A stretch of DNA of 64,000 bases from Wandonia haliotis (GTDB taxonomy: Bacteria; Bacteroidota; Bacteroidia; Flavobacteriales_D; Crocinitomicaceae), in NCBI RefSeq assembly GCF_039523435.1, contig NZ_BAAAFH010000011.1, positions 558,001 through 622,000 of the forward strand, given 5' to 3'. This document shows positions 60,636 to 64,000 of the stretch, piece by piece (positions within the stretch are counted from its first letter, which is position 1; each line of letters starts with the position of its first letter). Below the pieces are notes generated by a model. It saw only the letters and a program-made list of their open reading frames with translations, had not been told where the DNA came from and ran no database searches. The translations under genes and the position numbers were made by a program.

Positions 60636-63134
60636 ATGGTAAAGTACTGGCTTTTGATCTTTACAGGAGTTATGTCCTGTATTTCATGGGGACAATTATC
60701 TGTCTTTGATACCATACACAATGAAACCTCTTATGGTAATTATGCCGTAAAAATAAAGGAAGGTGCACAACTTCCCGATCCAATTGTTTACCGCTATTCA
60801 GCAAACGGATGGGCTTATGTTTCCGCTCCCTTTTCTGAACTCAAAAAGGCAGTAAAAGACGGTTTTATTACTGCGATTAATACTTCTTATCAACCTGTAA
60901 TCCTCAATGACAGTGCTCTCGTTACACACTCGGTTACACCAATTCATTCCGGGATGGAGGGATTACCTTCCTCCTACACTGGGAAAGGTGTCATAATAGG
61001 ATATGTTGATACCGGTTGTGATATTACACACGGTGATTTTCTGGATAGTGACGGCAACAGCAGAGTTTTGAGATACTGGGATCAAACAGCCGCTGTAAAT
61101 GCAAGAACTCCTGCTAAATATGGATATGGGCAGATATATGACTCCAGTGACTTTAATACGGGTATTTATCCGAATTATGCAGGGTCAGGACATGGAACCA
61201 CTGTCGCCGGAACAGGTTCCGGAAATGGTCTCGCGAACGGAAGAAATAAAGGTGTAGCTCCTGAATCATCCATTATTATTGTAAAAAATCCAGTGTCAGG
61301 AGGCAATTTTACAACAACTGTTGCAGAAGCCGTCGACTATGTATTTGCTGTAGCAGATACACTCAACATGCCGGCAGTAGTTAACCTGAGTTTAGGAATC
61401 TATCTGGGAAGTCACGACGGAACCGATCCCGCTACGTTATATATAGATAGTCTTTTATCTAATAAACCCGGGAGAATTGTTGTTGCAGCAGCTGGAAACT
61501 CGGGAGCCTGGAGTCCGTACCATATTCACGGAGAAACAAACTCCGACACTTCTTTTACCTGGTTGATTCCTAATCCTTCTTTTTCCTTTGGAGCACCGGG
61601 GGTTTATGTCGATGTATGGGCAGATACCAATGACATTACTAATCTTCAATTTGCCTTCGGTGCGGATGCACCGGGACCGGTGTTCAGAGGAAGAACAGAT
61701 TTTTTTCAGGCTGGTGCTGTATTAAATACAGATATTTTTGAAACACTGGAAAGCGGAGGAAATACAATTGGACAGCTGATCTATAATCAGCGAATTATTG
61801 GACCGAATTACAACCTGAGAGCATTATTTTTCACCGATAGTCTGGATTACCGCATCCGTTTTATGACGACAGGAGAAGGAGGTGTCTTTGATGCCTGGAG
61901 TCATGTTAATCTGGGGCTTAGTAACTTTGAAACTATTATTCCTGATCCGGTTATCTATCCGGATTTCCAACATTATATTTTTCCCGACACCCTACAGTCC
62001 ATCGTATCTGCTTGGGCTTGTTCTCCGCAGGTTGTAACGGTTGCCAATATGCAAAACAGGAAGAATTATATTGATTTCGAAGGAAATGTTTATCCACCGG
62101 ATGGAGGACTTGTTCCTTCGGGACAACTAAGTGTAAATTCCTCAAAAGGCCCCAACAGGAGAAATATTCTTAAACCGGATATTACCGCTGCAGGTGACCT
62201 CACTCTTTCTGCCCGGGTCATGAACGAATCTTACGCGGCCAATCAACTTGACGAAGGAGGGCTTCATGTCCGAAACGGTGGAACTTCCATGGCTTCTCCT
62301 GTCGTGGCGGGAATAGCAGCACTGTATCTGGAAAAGTGTCCCATATCTACGTGGCAGGATTTTCAAAATGCTATTCGGGAAACAGCTTTTACAGATGAGT
62401 TTATCACCTCGCCTCTTCCCAATTATGCTTTCGGAACCGGAAAAGCAAATGCACTTGCGACCTTACTCAGTACGAATTTTGCTCCTGAGGTATTCGGAGA
62501 TACTTTGCTCTGTAGTAAAACCGGATTACTTGAAGTCACTCCGGAACCCCTATCAATCAACTGGAGCACCGGAGAAACTTCATATCCTTTAGAAGTGTTT
62601 GAAACCAATAATTATTCAGCTTATGTTGAAAACGAAAAAGGATGTAAAGCACAATCTGATACACTACATGTTGTTTCGGGAACCACACCCAATCCATCAC
62701 TTATTTCACAACTAAACGGAGCTTTAATTGCCAGTAACAATATTAATTATCAATGGTATCTCAATGATGAACCATTACCGGGGGAGACTAATCAAACTAC
62801 TTTTCCGCAAATTTCCGGTTATTACAGCGTTGCTGCTACTGATCCGTCGGGATGTATGGCCCGATCGAATACTCTTTTCTTCTCTGTTCTGGACCTTCCG
62901 GAAGTAAAAGAGCAATCAGAAATTACAATATCTCCCAACCCCTCTTCCGGAACTCTTTTCACTTCGGAAGCATTGAACGGTAGCTATACAATACTCAATA
63001 TGGATGGCAAACTAGTTCAGCAAGGATGGATCAACGGGAAAGAAATATCTGTCCGAGAGCTTGCCCGGGGACTTTATCAACTTTTCATTGTCACTAATCA
63101 ATTTGTTAAAGAATCAAAATTCGTAAGGAATTAG
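60636..63134 (+). CDS. S8 subtilase with T9SS C-terminal sorting domain
   Basis: The 832-aa protein has a signal peptide (MVKYWLLIFTGVMSCISWGQ) and the S8 triad: Asp in GVIIGYVDTGCDITHGDF, His in GSGHGTTVAGTGSGNG and Ser in RNGGTSMASPVVAGIAALYL. The end (about 760-832) has EITISPNPSSGTLF, SYTILNMDGKLVQQGW and RGLYQLFIV, a type A T9SS sorting domain, so it is secreted by T9SS. The frame opens earlier (60546), but 60636 is where the signal peptide begins. Divergent from the first subtilase. Confidence 0.9.
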   Translation: MVKYWLLIFTGVMSCISWGQLSVFDTIHNETSYGNYAVKIKEGAQLPDPIVYRYSANGWAYVSAPFSELKKAVKDGFITAINTSYQPVILNDSALVTHSVTPIHSGMEGLPSSYTGKGVIIGYVDTGCDITHGDFLDSDGNSRVLRYWDQTAAVNARTPAKYGYGQIYDSSDFNTGIYPNYAGSGHGTTVAGTGSGNGLANGRNKGVAPESSIIIVKNPVSGGNFTTTVAEAVDYVFAVADTLNMPAVVNLSLGIYLGSHDGTDPATLYIDSLLSNKPGRIVVAAAGNSGAWSPYHIHGETNSDTSFTWLIPNPSFSFGAPGVYVDVWADTNDITNLQFAFGADAPGPVFRGRTDFFQAGAVLNTDIFETLESGGNTIGQLIYNQRIIGPNYNLRALFFTDSLDYRIRFMTTGEGGVFDAWSHVNLGLSNFETIIPDPVIYPDFQHYIFPDTLQSIVSAWACSPQVVTVANMQNRKNYIDFEGNVYPPDGGLVPSGQLSVNSSKGPNRRNILKPDITAAGDLTLSARVMNESYAANQLDEGGLHVRNGGTSMASPVVAGIAALYLEKCPISTWQDFQNAIRETAFTDEFITSPLPNYAFGTGKANALATLLSTNFAPEVFGDTLLCSKTGLLEVTPEPLSINWSTGETSYPLEVFETNNYSAYVENEKGCKAQSDTLHVVSGTTPNPSLISQLNGALIASNNINYQWYLNDEPLPGETNQTTFPQISGYYSVAATDPSGCMARSNTLFFSVLDLPEVKEQSEITISPNPSSGTLFTSEALNGSYTILNMDGKLVQQGWINGKEISVRELARGLYQLFIVTNQFVKESKFVRN

Positions 63135-63156
63135 CTCTTTTTTTAATGCTTTATGC

Positions 63157-63164
63157 TATTTTTG
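63157..63164 (+). promoter_or_regulatory. DUF5606 gene promoter -7 box TATTTTTG
   Basis: Exact TAnnTTTG match 23 nt before the ATG at 63188. Confidence 0.55.
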
Positions 63165-63187
63165 GCAACTAAATTCAAAAACACGAA

Positions 63188-63793
63188 ATGAATCTAACAG
63201 GAATTATTTCAATTTCCGGAAAACCGGGATTGTACAAAGTTGTTGCTCATGGAAACAACAATGTTATTGTTGAGTCTTTGGTAGATGGTAAACGTTTTCC
63301 TGCGCACTCAAACAACAGAATCTCTGCTTTGGAAGACATCAGCATCTACACGTATGAAGAAGACATACCGCTTAAAGATGTATTCCGTTCAATTTTTGAC
63401 AAAGAAGATGGCGGACAAGCTATTTCACATAAAGAAAGTCAGAAGAAACTGGCTGATTATATGGAAGAAGTACTTCCAAACTATGATCAGGACAGAGTAT
63501 ACCCTTCTGACATAAAGAAATTATTTCAGTGGTACAACCTTCTGCAAAAGGCCGGTGCGCTTATTCTTGAAGAAGAAACAGCGGAAGAAGAAGTTGTTGA
63601 AGAGGTAAAGGAAGAAAAACCTAAAAAGGCAGCTGCAAAAAAAACAACGGAAACAGCTGAAAAGACAGAAAAAAAGACTCCTGCGAAAAAAGCACCAGCT
63701 AAAAAGGCAGCTGCAAAAACTGAAGAAAAAGCCGCTCCAAAAAAACCAGCAGCTAAGAAAACAACTGCGAAAGCGAAAAAAGAAGAGGAATAA
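63188..63793 (+). CDS. DUF5606 protein with histone H1-like Lys/Ala-rich tail
   Basis: Residues 1-135 match DUF5606: MNLTGIISISGKPGLYKVVA, NNRISALEDISIYTYEEDIP, and PSDIKKLFQWYNLLQKAGAL. From about residue 150 the protein becomes Lys/Ala/Pro-rich (KKAPAKKAAAKTEEKAAPKK), like histone H1 tails, which could bind nucleic acid. Function unknown; cytosolic. Ends at a strong terminator. Confidence 0.85.
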   Translation: MNLTGIISISGKPGLYKVVAHGNNNVIVESLVDGKRFPAHSNNRISALEDISIYTYEEDIPLKDVFRSIFDKEDGGQAISHKESQKKLADYMEEVLPNYDQDRVYPSDIKKLFQWYNLLQKAGALILEEETAEEEVVEEVKEEKPKKAAAKKTTETAEKTEKKTPAKKAPAKKAAAKTEEKAAPKKPAAKKTTAKAKKEEE

Positions 63794-63814
63794 TCCATTC
63801 ATACATACTAGAAC

Positions 63815-63851
63815 AAAAAAGCTGTCCCTATTTCTTTCGGACAGCTTTTTT
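63815..63851. terminator. Bidirectional terminator after DUF5606 gene
   Basis: AAAAAAGCTGTCC (63815-63827) and GGACAGCTTTTTT (63839-63851) with 11-nt loop; flanked by convergent coding regions. Confidence 0.88.
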
Positions 63852-63870
63852 GTTTGTAATACTATTCATT

Positions 63871-64000
63871 TTACAACTGAGATTGTTTTATTAGTTGTCC
63901 AATAAAATTAGCATCTAACTTTTCAGTATTCAACTTTATATAATAGTATGCTTTTACTTTTGAACCGTTTAGTTTGATAATGAGAACTTTATTTTTATCC
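63871..64000 (-). CDS. Partial unknown CDS (5' end outside window)
   Basis: The minus frame ending with TAA at 63871-63873 stays open to the window edge. About 42 residues are visible (DKNKVLIIKLNGSKVKAYYY, KLDANFIGQLIKQSQ). No family can be named. It is bounded by the terminator at 63815-63851, which supports a real gene end. Confidence 0.5.
   Translation of the reverse strand, partial: DKNKVLIIKLNGSKVKAYYYIKLNTEKLDANFIGQLIKQSQL

Noticed and set aside
1..64000. CRISPR arrays, tRNA/rRNA genes, insertion sequences
   Set aside because: No regularly spaced direct repeats, no cloverleaf or rRNA signature, and no transposase frame were seen on reading both strands; a tRNAscan or ISfinder search was not possible.

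Overview
The window looks like the chromosome of a Bacteroidota bacterium, most likely Flavobacteriales and possibly close to Fluviicola/Crocinitomicaceae (genus not proven). The evidence is a gene with a C-terminal type IX secretion (T9SS) sorting domain, three PorE-like OmpA/TPR/propeller proteins, Bacteroidota-specific families (DUF4494, DUF4199, DUF5606, DUF5908), a Rho with a long disordered N-terminal insertion, promoters matching the Bacteroidota TAnnTTTG box, and a moderate-to-low GC content.

Region 1 (1-15002, minus strand) is most of an extracellular contractile injection system (eCIS; Afp/PVC/MAC/AlgoCIS type). In transcription order it encodes a DUF4255 terminator-type protein, an unknown 339-aa protein, two sheath proteins, two inner-tube proteins, a DUF5908 peptide, a LysM baseplate protein, a VgrG-like spike, a PAAR tip, a gp25-like baseplate protein, a large J-like baseplate protein, a trimeric-fibre-like protein, a 61-aa protein and the start of a second J-like baseplate protein cut by the window edge. 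Genes are tightly packed, with two TAATG stop/start overlaps. Any tape-measure gene would lie to the left.

Region 2 (15003-23361, mostly plus strand) is the divergent arm. A 517-bp intergenic region with recurring CGGAAAAAT-like motifs separates the structural operon from an AAA+ ATPase (Afp15-like). The ATPase is coupled by a 1-nt overlap to a 971-aa candidate cargo/effector whose tip resembles NAD-processing toxins. Downstream is an accessory cassette: a convergent XRE regulator plus a 92-aa helical protein, a 5'-truncated-looking second effector ending in a PD-(D/E)XK nuclease-like tip, its probable immunity gene, and a start-less fragment that resumes at the same RPLSL-ELFG junction found inside the second effector. 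I read this as an effector-tail exchange array, comparable to the orphan toxin tips of Rhs/CdiA loci but attached to an eCIS.

Region 3 (23362-64000) is ordinary core genome: a 504-aa unknown protein, HD hydrolase, thioredoxin, membrane MutS-like ATPase, Ndk, DUF4199, Rho, transaldolase, TerB-DnaJ, HtpG, START, GtrA, RRM protein, beta-carbonic anhydrase, M3 and M61 peptidases, a barrel-like protein, an LpxL-type acyltransferase, an anthranilate/PABA synthase amidotransferase, RidA, a lipoprotein, a GT2 enzyme fused to a degenerate sugar-phosphate transferase, a 2-oxoacid dehydrogenase E2, three tandem PorE-like proteins, an M16 peptidase, PdxH, DUF4494, a periplasmic repeat protein, two divergent subtilases and DUF5606. 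Many of these units end in clear intrinsic terminators. No tRNA, rRNA, CRISPR array or insertion sequence was recognised.
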